A stretch of DNA of 32,167 nt from contig JAKFUU010000009.1 in the NCBI GenBank assembly GCA_021732525.1, positions 1-32,167 on the forward strand, in the 5' to 3' direction. The number at the start of each line of letters is the position of its first letter. Position 1 is the first letter of the stretch. Positions 22,938-30,234 of the stretch are shown here, in pieces. The notes under the pieces are model-generated. The model saw only the letters and a program-made list of their open reading frames with translations, was not told the origin of the DNA and ran no database searches. This stretch comes from Sphingomonadaceae bacterium. Its GTDB lineage: Bacteria > Pseudomonadota > Alphaproteobacteria > Sphingomonadales > Sphingomonadaceae. The translations under genes and the position numbers were made by a program.

Positions 22938-25007
22938 ATGACCCAGCAAGTGCCAGAACCGCCATCGCCGTTTCACGACGGCGAAGTCGCGCTGCAAAGG
23001 ACGGTCGGCGTGGCCGAACGCATGGAAGCCTTCGGCCGCCGGGTGATCCGCGACTTCATGCCGGACCAGCACCGCGACTTCTATCGCCAGCTCCCCTTCA
23101 TCGTGCTTGGCTCGGTCGATTTATCGGGCGATACCTGGGTCACGCTTCTCTCGGGCAAGCCCGGCTTCATGACGAGCCCGGACCCGAAACGCCTCGCCTT
23201 CGCGGCTCATCCCGACAAGCAGGACCCGGCGACGGCATCGCTGGCTAGTGGCGCTGCTGTCGGGTTGCTCGGCATCGAACTTCACACCCGCCGGCGCAAC
23301 AGGATGAACGGCACGGTGCAAGAGCAAACCGATCAAGGTTTCGAGATTGTCGTCGAGCACGCCTTCGGCAATTGCCCGCAGTATATCCAGCTGCGCGACT
23401 TCACCTTCGTGCGCGATCCCGATGACTTTGCCGCTGTTCCGGCTGCGCAAGCGCTTGGCATGGAGAGCCCGCAAGTGCGCGCGATGATCAGTGCCGCCGA
23501 CACCTTCTTCGTCTCGTCCTATGTCGACGACGCGGTTGGCCGTCATGTCGACGCCTCGCATCGCGGCGGCAAGCCTGGCTTCGTGCGGATCAACGCGGAT
23601 GGCTCGCTCACCATTCCCGACTTTGCCGGGAACCTCCATTTCAACACTTTCGGCAACTTCATGCTGAACCCCAAGGCGGGTCTGGTCTTCCCCGACTTCG
23701 AGACCGGCGATATGCTGCATCTGACCGGCGATGCCGAACTGGTACTCGAATCCGACGAGATCGACTCCTTTCAGGGCGCTGAGCGGCTGTGGGTGTTCCG
23801 CCCCCGCAAAATGGTGTTGCGTGCCGCTGCCCTGCCGCTGCGATTCGCATTCAGGGCCGATGGCTGGTCGCCAAACAGCTTGATGACGGGCGATTGGCAG
23901 CAGGCCGCAGATCGGATCGCGGCTGAACAGCTGCGCAGCAACTGGCGTCCATTTCGAATCGCCCGGATCGTCGATGAAAGCAGCGTCATCCGCTCATTCC
24001 ATCTCGAACCCGCGGACGGTCTCGGGGTCATTACGCATGAAGCGGGCCAGCATTTGCCGATCCGCGTGCGGCCCGAAGTCACCGCTGAACCGGTGCTGCG
24101 GACCTACACCCTCTCAACCGCACCGTCTGACGGATATTATCGTATCAGCGTTAAGCGGCAGGGGCTCGTCTCCAACCATCTGCACGATGATCTTGCGGTC
24201 GGCGACGTGATCGAGGCGCGCGCTCCGGCGGGCGGTTTTACCATCGATCCACTCGAAGCGCGGCCAGCGGTGTTGCTTGCAGCAGGGGTCGGGATAACGC
24301 CGATGCTGGCGATGCTGCGCAGCATCGTTTTCGAAGGTCTGCGCAAGCGCCGGGTCCGGCCTACCTTCATGTTCATTGCTGCACGGACGCTGGCCGAACG
24401 GGCATTTGATCAGGAGATCGCTGAGCTGGCTGCACAGGCAGACGGCGCAGTGAAGGTCATTCGGCTGCTTGAGGTCACCGAAGGTGCTGCGCCCGGCATC
24501 GAATTTGATGCCGAAGGACGGATCAGCACGGAACTGTTCCGCCAGACCCTGCCGTTCGATGCCTATGATTTCTACACGTGCGGCCCGCCGCCCTTCATGC
24601 AAGGGCTGTACGATCAACTCAGCGACGTCGGCGTCCCCGATGCTCGGATTCACGCCGAAGCTTTCGGCCCTGCGTCGCTCAAGCGCCGTGAGCCCGAAAG
24701 TGCAGAGGCCTTGCCGCCTGCTTCCGAACAGCCGGTGCCGGTAGCATTCGCGAAATCGGGCAAGGAGGCGCGCTGGGATGCGGCTGCCGGGACCTTGCTG
24801 GATCTTGCCGAGGCGCGCGGCCTCTCCCCTGAATACAGCTGCCGCGGCGGCAGTTGCGGGACCTGCGCCGTCAAGGTGCTTGCAGGCAAGGTGACCTATG
24901 AGACGCGCCCCTCAGCCAAAGTCGATGCCGATCAGGCACTGATCTGCTGCGCCGTCCCTGCCGATCCCTCAGCGGGCGGCGGCGACCGATTGATCCTCGA
25001 TCTTTGA
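22938..25007 (+). CDS. PNPOx - ferredoxin reductase - [2Fe-2S] ferredoxin fusion oxidoreductase
   Basis: Three modules lie in 689 residues. Residues ~40-240 are a pyridoxamine-5'-phosphate-oxidase-like split barrel (FMN type) with FGNCPQYIQLRDF. Residues ~335-570 are an FAD/NAD(P)H ferredoxin-reductase unit with RTYTLS (FAD), AAGVGITPMLAMLR and YTCGPPPFMQGLY (NAD(P)H). Residues ~595-689 are a plant-type ferredoxin with CRGGSCGTC (about 635-643) and the last Cys in ALICCAVP. Electrons should run from NAD(P)H through FAD to the [2Fe-2S] centre, and perhaps to the FMN domain. Similar multidomain proteins are annotated as pyridoxamine 5'-phosphate oxidase family or FAD-binding oxidoreductase; the substrate is not known. 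It has a strong ribosome-binding site (gggggag) and sits between GST and DJ-1. Confidence 0.88.
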   Translation: MTQQVPEPPSPFHDGEVALQRTVGVAERMEAFGRRVIRDFMPDQHRDFYRQLPFIVLGSVDLSGDTWVTLLSGKPGFMTSPDPKRLAFAAHPDKQDPATASLASGAAVGLLGIELHTRRRNRMNGTVQEQTDQGFEIVVEHAFGNCPQYIQLRDFTFVRDPDDFAAVPAAQALGMESPQVRAMISAADTFFVSSYVDDAVGRHVDASHRGGKPGFVRINADGSLTIPDFAGNLHFNTFGNFMLNPKAGLVFPDFETGDMLHLTGDAELVLESDEIDSFQGAERLWVFRPRKMVLRAAALPLRFAFRADGWSPNSLMTGDWQQAADRIAAEQLRSNWRPFRIARIVDESSVIRSFHLEPADGLGVITHEAGQHLPIRVRPEVTAEPVLRTYTLSTAPSDGYYRISVKRQGLVSNHLHDDLAVGDVIEARAPAGGFTIDPLEARPAVLLAAGVGITPMLAMLRSIVFEGLRKRRVRPTFMFIAARTLAERAFDQEIAELAAQADGAVKVIRLLEVTEGAAPGIEFDAEGRISTELFRQTLPFDAYDFYTCGPPPFMQGLYDQLSDVGVPDARIHAEAFGPASLKRREPESAEALPPASEQPVPVAFAKSGKEARWDAAAGTLLDLAEARGLSPEYSCRGGSCGTCAVKVLAGKVTYETRPSAKVDADQALICCAVPADPSAGGGDRLILDL

Positions 25008-25029
25008 CCGCTTCAAAGGATTACAATCC

Positions 25030-25662
25030 ATGACGAAAAGAGTGCTTCTCCTGCTTGCCGATGGCTTCGAACCCCTTGAAGCGGCCGGATTTACCGATGT
25101 TCTGGGGTGGGCGAATATCGACGGTGATGAGCCGATCGAACTGGTCTCAGCAGGACTGCATCCACAGCTGCGCGCTACATTCGGCTTTTCGGTTCTACCC
25201 GACGCATTGGTGGCAGACCTTGATCTGGATAGCTTTGATGCGCTGGCGGTGCCCGGCGGTTTTGCCGAGGCAGGATTTTACAACGATGCCATGTCGCAGC
25301 CCTTCCTTGACGTCATCCGTCATTTCGAAGCACGAGGCAAAATGATCGCCTCGGTCTGCGTGGCATCGCTTGCGCTGGGTGCGGCAGGGGTTTTGCACGG
25401 CAGGCGCGCAACCACCTATCATCAGGCGGGCGGCAAGCGAAAGGCGCAGCTGGAAGCCTATGGCGCGCACTTTGTGGATGAAGCCATCGTGCTCGATGGC
25501 AAGTTGATAAGTTCAACCGGGCCCGGAACCGGGATCGAAGTGGCCTTCGTCCTTTTGCGCGAGCTGACCTCGAGAAAGGTGGCCGATCAGATCCGTGCTC
25601 TGATGCGCGTTCCTCGGCCCGACTCCACTTGGCAATGTGCGCCGCAGGTGGCAATGGCATGA
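25030..25662 (+). CDS. DJ-1/PfpI-family protein, copy 2
   Basis: This 210-residue paralogue of the protein at 18360-18983 starts MTKRVLLLLADGFEPLEAAG, contains DALAVPGGFAEAGFYNDAM and has the nucleophile Cys110 in ASVCVASLALGAAGVL. It also shares the later TYHQAGGKRKAQLEAYGAHF and SSTGPGTGIEVA with copy 1. Expected activity is glyoxalase III-like, deglycase-like or chaperone/redox sensor. It follows the fusion oxidoreductase by 22 bp and ends in an ATGA overlap (25659-25662) with the PNPOx gene, so it is firmly part of the LysR-linked operon, unlike copy 1. Confidence 0.9.
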   Translation: MTKRVLLLLADGFEPLEAAGFTDVLGWANIDGDEPIELVSAGLHPQLRATFGFSVLPDALVADLDLDSFDALAVPGGFAEAGFYNDAMSQPFLDVIRHFEARGKMIASVCVASLALGAAGVLHGRRATTYHQAGGKRKAQLEAYGAHFVDEAIVLDGKLISSTGPGTGIEVAFVLLRELTSRKVADQIRALMRVPRPDSTWQCAPQVAMA

Positions 25663-26255
25663 CTCGGCGCCCCGTCGATGTCGCGTTCACCCCTGCGGTA
25701 AAGGCCGCGCAGGAGCGCAAGCAATCGCGCGAAATCTATGAACGCATGGAGATGGGCAAGTCGATCGATGACGGCCTTGCCGCATTCATCGGCCAGGTCC
25801 GCAGCTTCTATCTTGCGACAGCAAGCGCCAATGGTCAGCCCTATATCCAGCATCGCGGCGGGCCGCCCGGGTTCCTGCACGTTGTGGGTGAACACGCGCT
25901 CGCCTTTGCCGATTTCAAGGGCAACCGACAATTCATCTCGACCGGCAATCTCGCCGAAAACGCCAAGGCCTTCATCTTCCTGATGGACTATGCACACCGC
26001 CAGCGCATCAAGCTGTGGGGCACCGCGCGGGTAATCGAAGGTGATGCTGAAATGGAGAAGCGCCTGATGCCCGAAGGCTACCGGGCGCGGCCTGAACAGG
26101 TTATCGTGTTTGACGTCGAAGCCTGGGATGCGAACTGCCCGCAGCACATCCCGCAAATGTTCTACGCCGACGATGTGCAACTGGCTCTAGGCGAGCGTGA
26201 ACAGAAAATCGCTGCCCTGGAACAGCAGATCGCGGCATTCCGCTCAGGGAAATAG
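25659..26255 (+). CDS. Pyridoxamine 5'-phosphate oxidase-family flavoprotein
   Basis: A 198-residue single-domain PNPOx-like split barrel: SFYLATASANGQPYIQHRGG, FADFKGNRQFISTGNLAENA, AFIFLMDYAHRQRIKLWGTA and DANCPQHIPQMFY. The last motif matches NCPQYI of the fusion protein at 22938, so the two PNPOx domains are related. Members bind FMN or F420/heme-like cofactors; substrate unknown. The C-terminus is a short coiled-coil-like tail (GEREQKIAALEQQIAAFRSG). The ATG at 25659 overlaps the DJ-1 stop; codons upstream from 25629 lie inside that gene. It is the last gene of the operon before a 196-bp gap. Confidence 0.9.
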   Translation: MTRRPVDVAFTPAVKAAQERKQSREIYERMEMGKSIDDGLAAFIGQVRSFYLATASANGQPYIQHRGGPPGFLHVVGEHALAFADFKGNRQFISTGNLAENAKAFIFLMDYAHRQRIKLWGTARVIEGDAEMEKRLMPEGYRARPEQVIVFDVEAWDANCPQHIPQMFYADDVQLALGEREQKIAALEQQIAAFRSGK

Positions 26256-26377
26256 TCTCTTTCCCGCAATCTACATTCCAGGTCCGCCGCGCCTCTATTA
26301 TATCTCGTGTGTCATCAGGTCCCTCGAAACCCTTACCTGATGCCCGCCACTCCGCCCTCCCTGGCGAGAGTGTGATC

Positions 26378-26420
26378 GACCGGGCGGGGTATTTTGCCCC
26401 CCGTACTACCCCGCCCGGTC
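26378..26420. terminator. 14-bp GC-rich hairpin between the PNPOx and DUF1348 genes
   Basis: gaccgggcggggta (26378-26391) pairs perfectly with taccccgcccggtc (26407-26420) around a 15-base loop that itself contains cccccc, able to pair with the gggg of the left arm. It lies 32 bp before the DUF1348 start. It may terminate the upstream operon or act as an attenuator for the next gene. Confidence 0.5.
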
Positions 26421-26451
26421 CCATTTCCACGATTTTCAAAAACAGGAGTCA

Positions 26452-26919
26452 ATGATGTCACGCCCGCCACTGCCGCCATTCACTGAAGAAACCGCGCGCG
26501 AAAAGGTGCGCCTTGCCGAAGACGGCTGGAACAGCCGCGATGCCGCCAAGGTTGCCCTCGCCTATACCGAGGACACGCGTTGGCGGAACCGCGCCGAGTT
26601 TCCGCGCGGGCGCGCCGAAGCGCAGGCATTTCTGGAGCGCAAATGGGCCAAGGAGCTCGATTACCGGCTGATCAAGGAATTGTGGGCTTTCACGGAAAAC
26701 CGCATCGCTGTGCGCTATGCCTACGAATACCACGACGACAGCGGCAACTGGTTCCGCGCCTATGGCAACGAGAACTGGGAGTTTGTGGAAGACGGCCTGA
26801 TGCAGCGTCGCTTCGCCAGCATCAACGAACACCCGATCCGCGAGGATGAACGCAAGTTCCACTGGCCACTGGGACGGCGGCCGGACGATCACCCCGGCCT
26901 TTCCGATCTTGGGCTCTAA
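26452..26919 (+). CDS. DUF1348 / nuclear transport factor 2-like protein
   Basis: The 155-residue protein is a member of DUF1348, a SnoaL/NTF2-like fold: [74 protein letters not shown] and [13 protein letters not shown]. The NTF2 cone binds small hydrophobic ligands; no catalytic role is established for this family. AACAGGAG stands eight bases before the ATG; a second ATG follows at once (26455). It is often found beside GST, DJ-1 and oxidoreductase genes in detoxification clusters, which suits this context. Confidence 0.88.
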   Translation: MMSRPPLPPFTEETAREKVRLAEDGWNSRDAAKVALAYTEDTRWRNRAEFPRGRAEAQAFLERKWAKELDYRLIKELWAFTENRIAVRYAYEYHDDSGNWFRAYGNENWEFVEDGLMQRRFASINEHPIREDERKFHWPLGRRPDDHPGLSDLGL

Positions 26920-26931
26920 CCGTATTGGTCG

Positions 26932-26985
26932 GCAGGCGGCACTTCATGAGCTTTAGTGGATAGACTAAAGTTCCGTGCCGCCTGC
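26932..26985 (+). terminator. Nested hairpin after the DUF1348 gene
   Basis: The outer stem gcaggcggcac (26932-26942) pairs with gtgccgcctgc (26975-26985). Inside it ctttagt (26951-26957) pairs with actaaag (26964-26970). The structure starts 13 bases after the stop codon. No T-run follows, but position and strength suggest transcription end. Confidence 0.55.
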
Positions 26986-27063
26986 ATCTGCTAGCTGACG
27001 TTGCCCCTCATCGCGATACACATAGTCGCAAAGCAAGCTTGCAAGCCTGCTTGCGCGGCCACG

Positions 27064-27219
27064 TCAGATGCTCGTGATGTTGGGCTTTAAAGCCTGTTCG
27101 TAGGCCGCGATCCTCGCGGCCTTTTCGGCGTGCGCCAAGAGCACCGAAGGCAGCATGACCAAGCCGGTCAGAGCGAAGCCCGTAAACGCCGCAAGCACTG
27201 CGTCTGTGTGTCTTCGCAT
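27064..27219 (-). CDS. Small membrane protein (51 aa)
   Basis: I do not recognise a family. From the ATG at 27219 the protein reads MRRHTDAVLAAFTGFALTGL followed by VMLPSVLLAHAEKAARIAAY. It has one hydrophobic segment of about 22 residues after a positive N-terminus, then a charged helical tail. A ribosome-binding site (AGGA, eight bases upstream) supports this start over the in-frame ATG at 27309. It is a lone minus-strand gene between two plus-strand genes. Expression is plausible but unproven. Confidence 0.45.
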   Translation of the reverse strand: MRRHTDAVLAAFTGFALTGLVMLPSVLLAHAEKAARIAAYEQALKPNITSI

Positions 27220-27531
27220 CGGAAGTTTCCTGCGTGAGTTGACCGCGGCATCCCACCCGATGTGGTGCCTAAGCCGTATCAGCACGAGGTAAATTTCGCG
27301 GTGGCCCACCAGAATAACGAAAATGTGCAGTGCATAATTCCGCGTGATGGAATGGCTTGATCGACATCGGATCAGTAGTCAGCATCATTGCTGCAATCGG
27401 AATAGTTCATTGCCACCTGTCAGTATTCTCTTCGCGCGACGAACGGATAGATTGATCTCGTCACGAACCGGACCACTCGCGTTTCCAGGTCTTTGAGAAC
27501 GACGGTGAGCGCCAGCAGCAGGAGAATCGCA
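27220..27531. other. Intergenic region with no recognised gene
   Basis: About 310 bp between the 51-residue membrane-protein gene and the start of the small plus-strand operon. A minus-strand frame (27385-27633) crosses it but runs antisense to the next small gene and has no ribosome-binding site or recognisable product. The promoter of the small-protein/glutaredoxin operon should be here; I cannot identify it. Confidence 0.4.
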
Positions 27532-27663
27532 ATGAACGATGCCTATCCGATAACCGGCCAGAGAGTTGCCGATACCATGCCCCAGGGGCTCACCAACGCG
27601 GGATCGCGTGTCGAGGGCGTCGGCAAGGATCATGCAGCGCCCATGCGGGCGGAGGCGATCTGA
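27532..27663 (+). CDS. Very small protein (43 aa) at the head of the glutaredoxin operon
   Basis: The frame starts at ATG 27532 (MNDAYPITGQRVADTMPQGL) with CAGGAG eight bases upstream and ends at TGA 27661-27663, where the last base is the A of the next ATG. The strong ribosome-binding site and the one-base overlap argue that it is translated. I recognise no family; it is hydrophilic with no Cys and no membrane segment. Confidence 0.45.
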   Translation: MNDAYPITGQRVADTMPQGLTNAGSRVEGVGKDHAAPMRAEAI

Positions 27664-27878
27664 TGGCGCTGTGTGTTGATTGCCTGAAGCGCGAGAACCC
27701 CGACTGGTTCAGGCGCTATCGCAAGGGTTCCGTGGCACTGCTGCTCTATGGGGCTGGCGCCTTCCTGCTCCCTGACAGCCTCCACGCTTTCGTGCTGCAG
27801 GGCCTTTTCTTCCTCATTGTATTTCCGTGGATCGTTTGGCCGCTCCTAGCCGCTTCGCGCCCGACCAACTCCCGATAG
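27663..27878 (+). CDS. Small membrane protein with N-terminal CxxC (71 aa)
   Basis: The 71-residue protein starts MALCVDCLKRENPDWFRRYR. The C-x-x-C at residues 4-7 could bind metal or be redox active. Two hydrophobic segments follow (VALLLYGAGAFLLPDSL and VLQGLFFLIVFPWIVWPLLA), so it is a two-span inner-membrane protein. Family unknown. It overlaps the preceding 43-codon gene by one base and is followed 10 bp later by glutaredoxin, so a thiol-redox role is a reasonable but unproven inference. Confidence 0.6.
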   Translation: MALCVDCLKRENPDWFRRYRKGSVALLLYGAGAFLLPDSLHAFVLQGLFFLIVFPWIVWPLLAASRPTNSR

Positions 27879-27888
27879 GAGAATCCCG

Positions 27889-28146
27889 ATGCCCGAGATC
27901 GAAATCTACACCAAGGGCTATTGCCCCTATTGCAGGACGGCGAAATCAATTTTGCAGCGCAAAGGTGCCATTTTCACAGAACACGATGTGAGCGAGAATC
28001 CCGAATTGTTCGAGACGATGGTCGCGCGAGCGCAAGGTCGGCGAACAGTGCCGCAGATTTTCATCGGCGGCGTGGGGATTGGTGGCGCTGATGAGCTATC
28101 GCTGCTGCAAGGCCGGGGTCAGCTTGACCTGTTGCTTGACGAATAA
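27889..28146 (+). CDS. grxC: Glutaredoxin 3-type dithiol glutaredoxin
   Basis: This 85-residue glutaredoxin has the dithiol active site GYCPYCRTAK (C12-P-Y-C15), the cis-Pro motif RTVPQIFIGG and the glutathione-binding end GIGGADELSLL, where G-G-x-D is conserved. It reduces disulfides and glutathionylated proteins with glutathione in the cytoplasm. It has the length of E. coli Grx3. ATAGGAG precedes the ATG. It is the last gene of a three-gene operon and is followed 37 bp later by an IS5-family element, so anything once downstream may have been separated from it. Confidence 0.93.
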   Translation: MPEIEIYTKGYCPYCRTAKSILQRKGAIFTEHDVSENPELFETMVARAQGRRTVPQIFIGGVGIGGADELSLLQGRGQLDLLLDE

Positions 28147-28183
28147 GCAGTCATGGACCGCTGAGGCGTGTCTTCGTTCCCTA

Positions 28184-28199
28184 GGTAGTGTTTACATTC
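28184..28199. repeat. Left terminal inverted repeat of the IS5-family element
   Basis: ggtagtgtttacattc; matches the reverse complement of the right end at 15 of 16 positions. Preceded by TA. Confidence 0.85.
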
Positions 28200-28259
28200 G
28201 GGATTCCCAAAGCGGTTAAAGTCTGATTCAAGCTGCTGGCTGGATGGAGGTCAGCATGG

Positions 28260-28649
28260 ATGGACCGACAGGAACTGAGTGACGCGGTTTGGGAACGGAT
28301 AGCACCGCATTTGCCGGGCAAGGCGACAGACCCTGGGCGGACAGGGCGTGATAATCGGCTGTTCGTGGAAGCGATCTTGTGGCTGGCCCGGTCAGGGGCG
28401 CACTGGCGTGTTCTGCCCAAGGAGTTTGGCCGTTGGCACACCGTTTATCAGCGCTTCAATCGCTGGTGCCGGAGCGGCGTTTGGGAGAGTCTTTTCAAGG
28501 CGTTGAGCGATGACGCCGACTTCGAATATATCCTCGTCGACAGCACCATTGTGCGCGCCCATCAGCACAGTGCCGGTGCCCCAAAAAAAGCGATCGATCC
28601 GAAGATCGGTTTGAAGCTCACGCGCTGGGACGGTCAAAAGGCGGCTTGA
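28260..28649 (+). CDS. IS5-family transposase, upstream frame
   Basis: This 129-residue product has the N-terminal DUF4096/IS5 domain (LSDAVWERIAPHLPG, then GRDNRLFVEAILWLARSGAH) and the first catalytic Asp in ILVDSTIVRAHQHSAG. At 28583-28589 there is a run of seven A (ccaaaaaaagcg). A -1 slip there changes the reading to a path ending ALGRSKGGLSTKVHA, exactly the continuation expected for IS5 transposases. The zero-frame tail beyond this point (KAIDPKIGLKLTRWDGQKAA) does not match the family. The full enzyme therefore needs programmed -1 frameshifting. Confidence 0.88.
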   Translation: MDRQELSDAVWERIAPHLPGKATDPGRTGRDNRLFVEAILWLARSGAHWRVLPKEFGRWHTVYQRFNRWCRSGVWESLFKALSDDADFEYILVDSTIVRAHQHSAGAPKKAIDPKIGLKLTRWDGQKAA

Positions 28650-29032
28650 GCACCAAGGTTCATGCCGCCACCGATGCGCTTGGCAACCCCGTTCGCTTCA
28701 TTCTGACTGGCGGGGAACGCAATGACATCACCCAGATCGAGGGGCTTCTCGATGGTCTGACGGCGGGCCATGTGCTGGCTGACAAGGGTTATGACGGCCA
28801 ACGCGCCATGGACGCCATCGCAGCTGCGGGAGCGAAACCTGTCGTCCCGCGTCGAACCACAACCGCCAGTTGGCGTAGCTTCGACGCCGCAATCTACAAG
28901 GACCGCAACCTGATCGAGCGCTTCTTCAGCAAGATCAAACACTTCCGCCGCATCGCCACACGATACGATAAACTCGCCAGAAACTACGCTGGGTTCCTCA
29001 ATCTCGTCGCGGCACTCAAATGCTGCCTCTGA
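28646..29032 (+). CDS. IS5-family transposase, downstream frame (made by -1 frameshift)
   Basis: This 128-residue frame holds the rest of the DDE catalytic core: the second Asp in VLADKGYDGQ, and the Glu in DRNLIERFFSKIKHFRRIAT with the downstream R-Y-D-K. It is normally translated only as an extension of the upstream frame after a -1 slip at the A7 run at 28583-28589, since the codons between the slip and 28646 are open and encode family-typical residues. The ATG at 28646 is therefore probably not a real start. Confidence 0.88.
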   Translation: MSTKVHAATDALGNPVRFILTGGERNDITQIEGLLDGLTAGHVLADKGYDGQRAMDAIAAAGAKPVVPRRTTTASWRSFDAAIYKDRNLIERFFSKIKHFRRIATRYDKLARNYAGFLNLVAALKCCL

Positions 29033-29046
29033 ATGTAAACACCACC
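29031..29046. repeat. Right terminal inverted repeat of the IS5-family element
   Basis: gaatgtaaacaccacc on the plus strand; followed by TA. The transposase stop codon (29030-29032) touches this repeat, so coding and end sequence share bases. Confidence 0.85.
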
Positions 29047-29110
29047 TAGCGCAGCAAGGTACTTAACCGACCAGGTTATACCATCGTCCAGCTATGGTCT
29101 CTGTCTGAGG

Positions 29111-30118
29111 CTATAGCTGGGCGGTCATCTGCAGGGTCGTTTCGAGCATCCGGTTGGCAAAACCCCATTCGTTGTCGTACCAACCGACGACGCGAACCAA
29201 CCGCTGGTCGGTGACCTTGGTTTCAGCCAGGTCAATCGTAGCGCTGGCCGGATTGTGGTTGAAGTCGATCGAAACCAATGGTTCGGCCGTGGCATCGAGT
29301 ATGCCCTTGAGCTGACCAGCCGCAGCCTCTGCGAGGACTGCGTTGACCTCGTGTTCGTCAGTCGGTCTCGCAGCATCGAACACGAAATCGATCAGCGAGA
29401 CATTCGGCGTCGGAACCCTGATCGAAGCACCGGACAATTTGCCCCGGAGCTGCGGTAGCACCTCTGCCACTGCCTTTGTCGCGCCAGTCGAAGTTGGGAT
29501 CATCGACATTGCCCCGCCTCGAGCGCGCCGAAGGTCGGAATGGTACTGGTCGTGAAGCCTTTGGTCATTGGTGTAGGAATGAACAGTCGTCATATGGCCG
29601 CGTTCAATGCCGATAGCCTGGTCCAGCACTGCGGCGATCGGAGCGAGTGCGTTCGTCGTGCAACTGGCATTGGACACTATGGCGTGATCGGGGCGCAGCA
29701 AGCCGTGATTTACGCCCTGAACGATTGTTATGTCCGCATCTTTTGCAGGGGCTGAAATCAACACGCGCCGTGCGCCCCGCGCTATGTGAGCCGAAGCACT
29801 TGTGCGGTCAGTAAACTGGCCACTCGCCTCGATCACAAGGTCAATGCCCGCTGAACGATAGTCCATTGCGACCGGATCGGGGATGCTGGTCACAGCAATC
29901 CGGCGGCCATCGACCATGATCCAGCCATCACCGAATTCAACTTGCCCGGATGCCGGGCCATGCACGCTGTCGCGCTTGTAGAGTGCTGCACAGCTGCGCG
30001 GATCCATCATGTCGTTAATTGCCGCAAGCTCAATGCCTGCGGGGCGTTGCTCAAGGATCAGCCGAGCCAGCAAACGCCCGATCCGGCCAAAACCATTGAT
30101 GGCGATCTGGGTGGTCAT
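29111..30118 (-). CDS. gap: Glyceraldehyde-3-phosphate dehydrogenase, type I
   Basis: A 335-residue phosphorylating GAPDH: INGFGRIGRLLARL (Rossmann), AINDMMDPRS (Asp favouring NAD), the catalytic SNASCTTNALAP with Cys, HSYTNDQRLHD with the catalytic His, and VVGWYDNEWGFANRM. It turns glyceraldehyde 3-phosphate into 1,3-bisphosphoglycerate. Its site beside an IS, a disulfide oxidoreductase and stress genes rather than pgk or tkt suggests an accessory copy. GAPDH is a main target of oxidants and electrophiles, so a spare enzyme is a plausible resistance factor; that is inference. It is 116 bp downstream of the flavoprotein gene on the same strand. Confidence 0.93.
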   Translation of the reverse strand: MTTQIAINGFGRIGRLLARLILEQRPAGIELAAINDMMDPRSCAALYKRDSVHGPASGQVEFGDGWIMVDGRRIAVTSIPDPVAMDYRSAGIDLVIEASGQFTDRTSASAHIARGARRVLISAPAKDADITIVQGVNHGLLRPDHAIVSNASCTTNALAPIAAVLDQAIGIERGHMTTVHSYTNDQRLHDQYHSDLRRARGGAMSMIPTSTGATKAVAEVLPQLRGKLSGASIRVPTPNVSLIDFVFDAARPTDEHEVNAVLAEAAAGQLKGILDATAEPLVSIDFNHNPASATIDLAETKVTDQRLVRVVGWYDNEWGFANRMLETTLQMTAQL

Positions 30119-30234
30119 GTCTATCTATCCTTCGTTGAGACAATGCTCGCTGCGGCGAAGCGGCGCCAATGCAAGGCGGTCGAGACCACCCACTGTTTGA
30201 ACGCGAATACGCAAGCCGTTGGAGTTCGTGTGGA

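Larger units (their letters stand above)
28184..29046 (+). mobile_element. Complete IS5-family (IS427-group) insertion sequence, 863 bp
   Basis: The element is bounded by 16-bp inverted repeats (28184-28199 and 29031-29046) with one mismatch, and TA flanks both ends (28182-28183, 29047-29048), as expected for the TA-type target duplication of the IS427 group. It carries a two-frame DDE transposase. Length and layout match the group. Both ends and all catalytic residues are intact, so it may still move, and the insertion looks recent. Confidence 0.9.
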
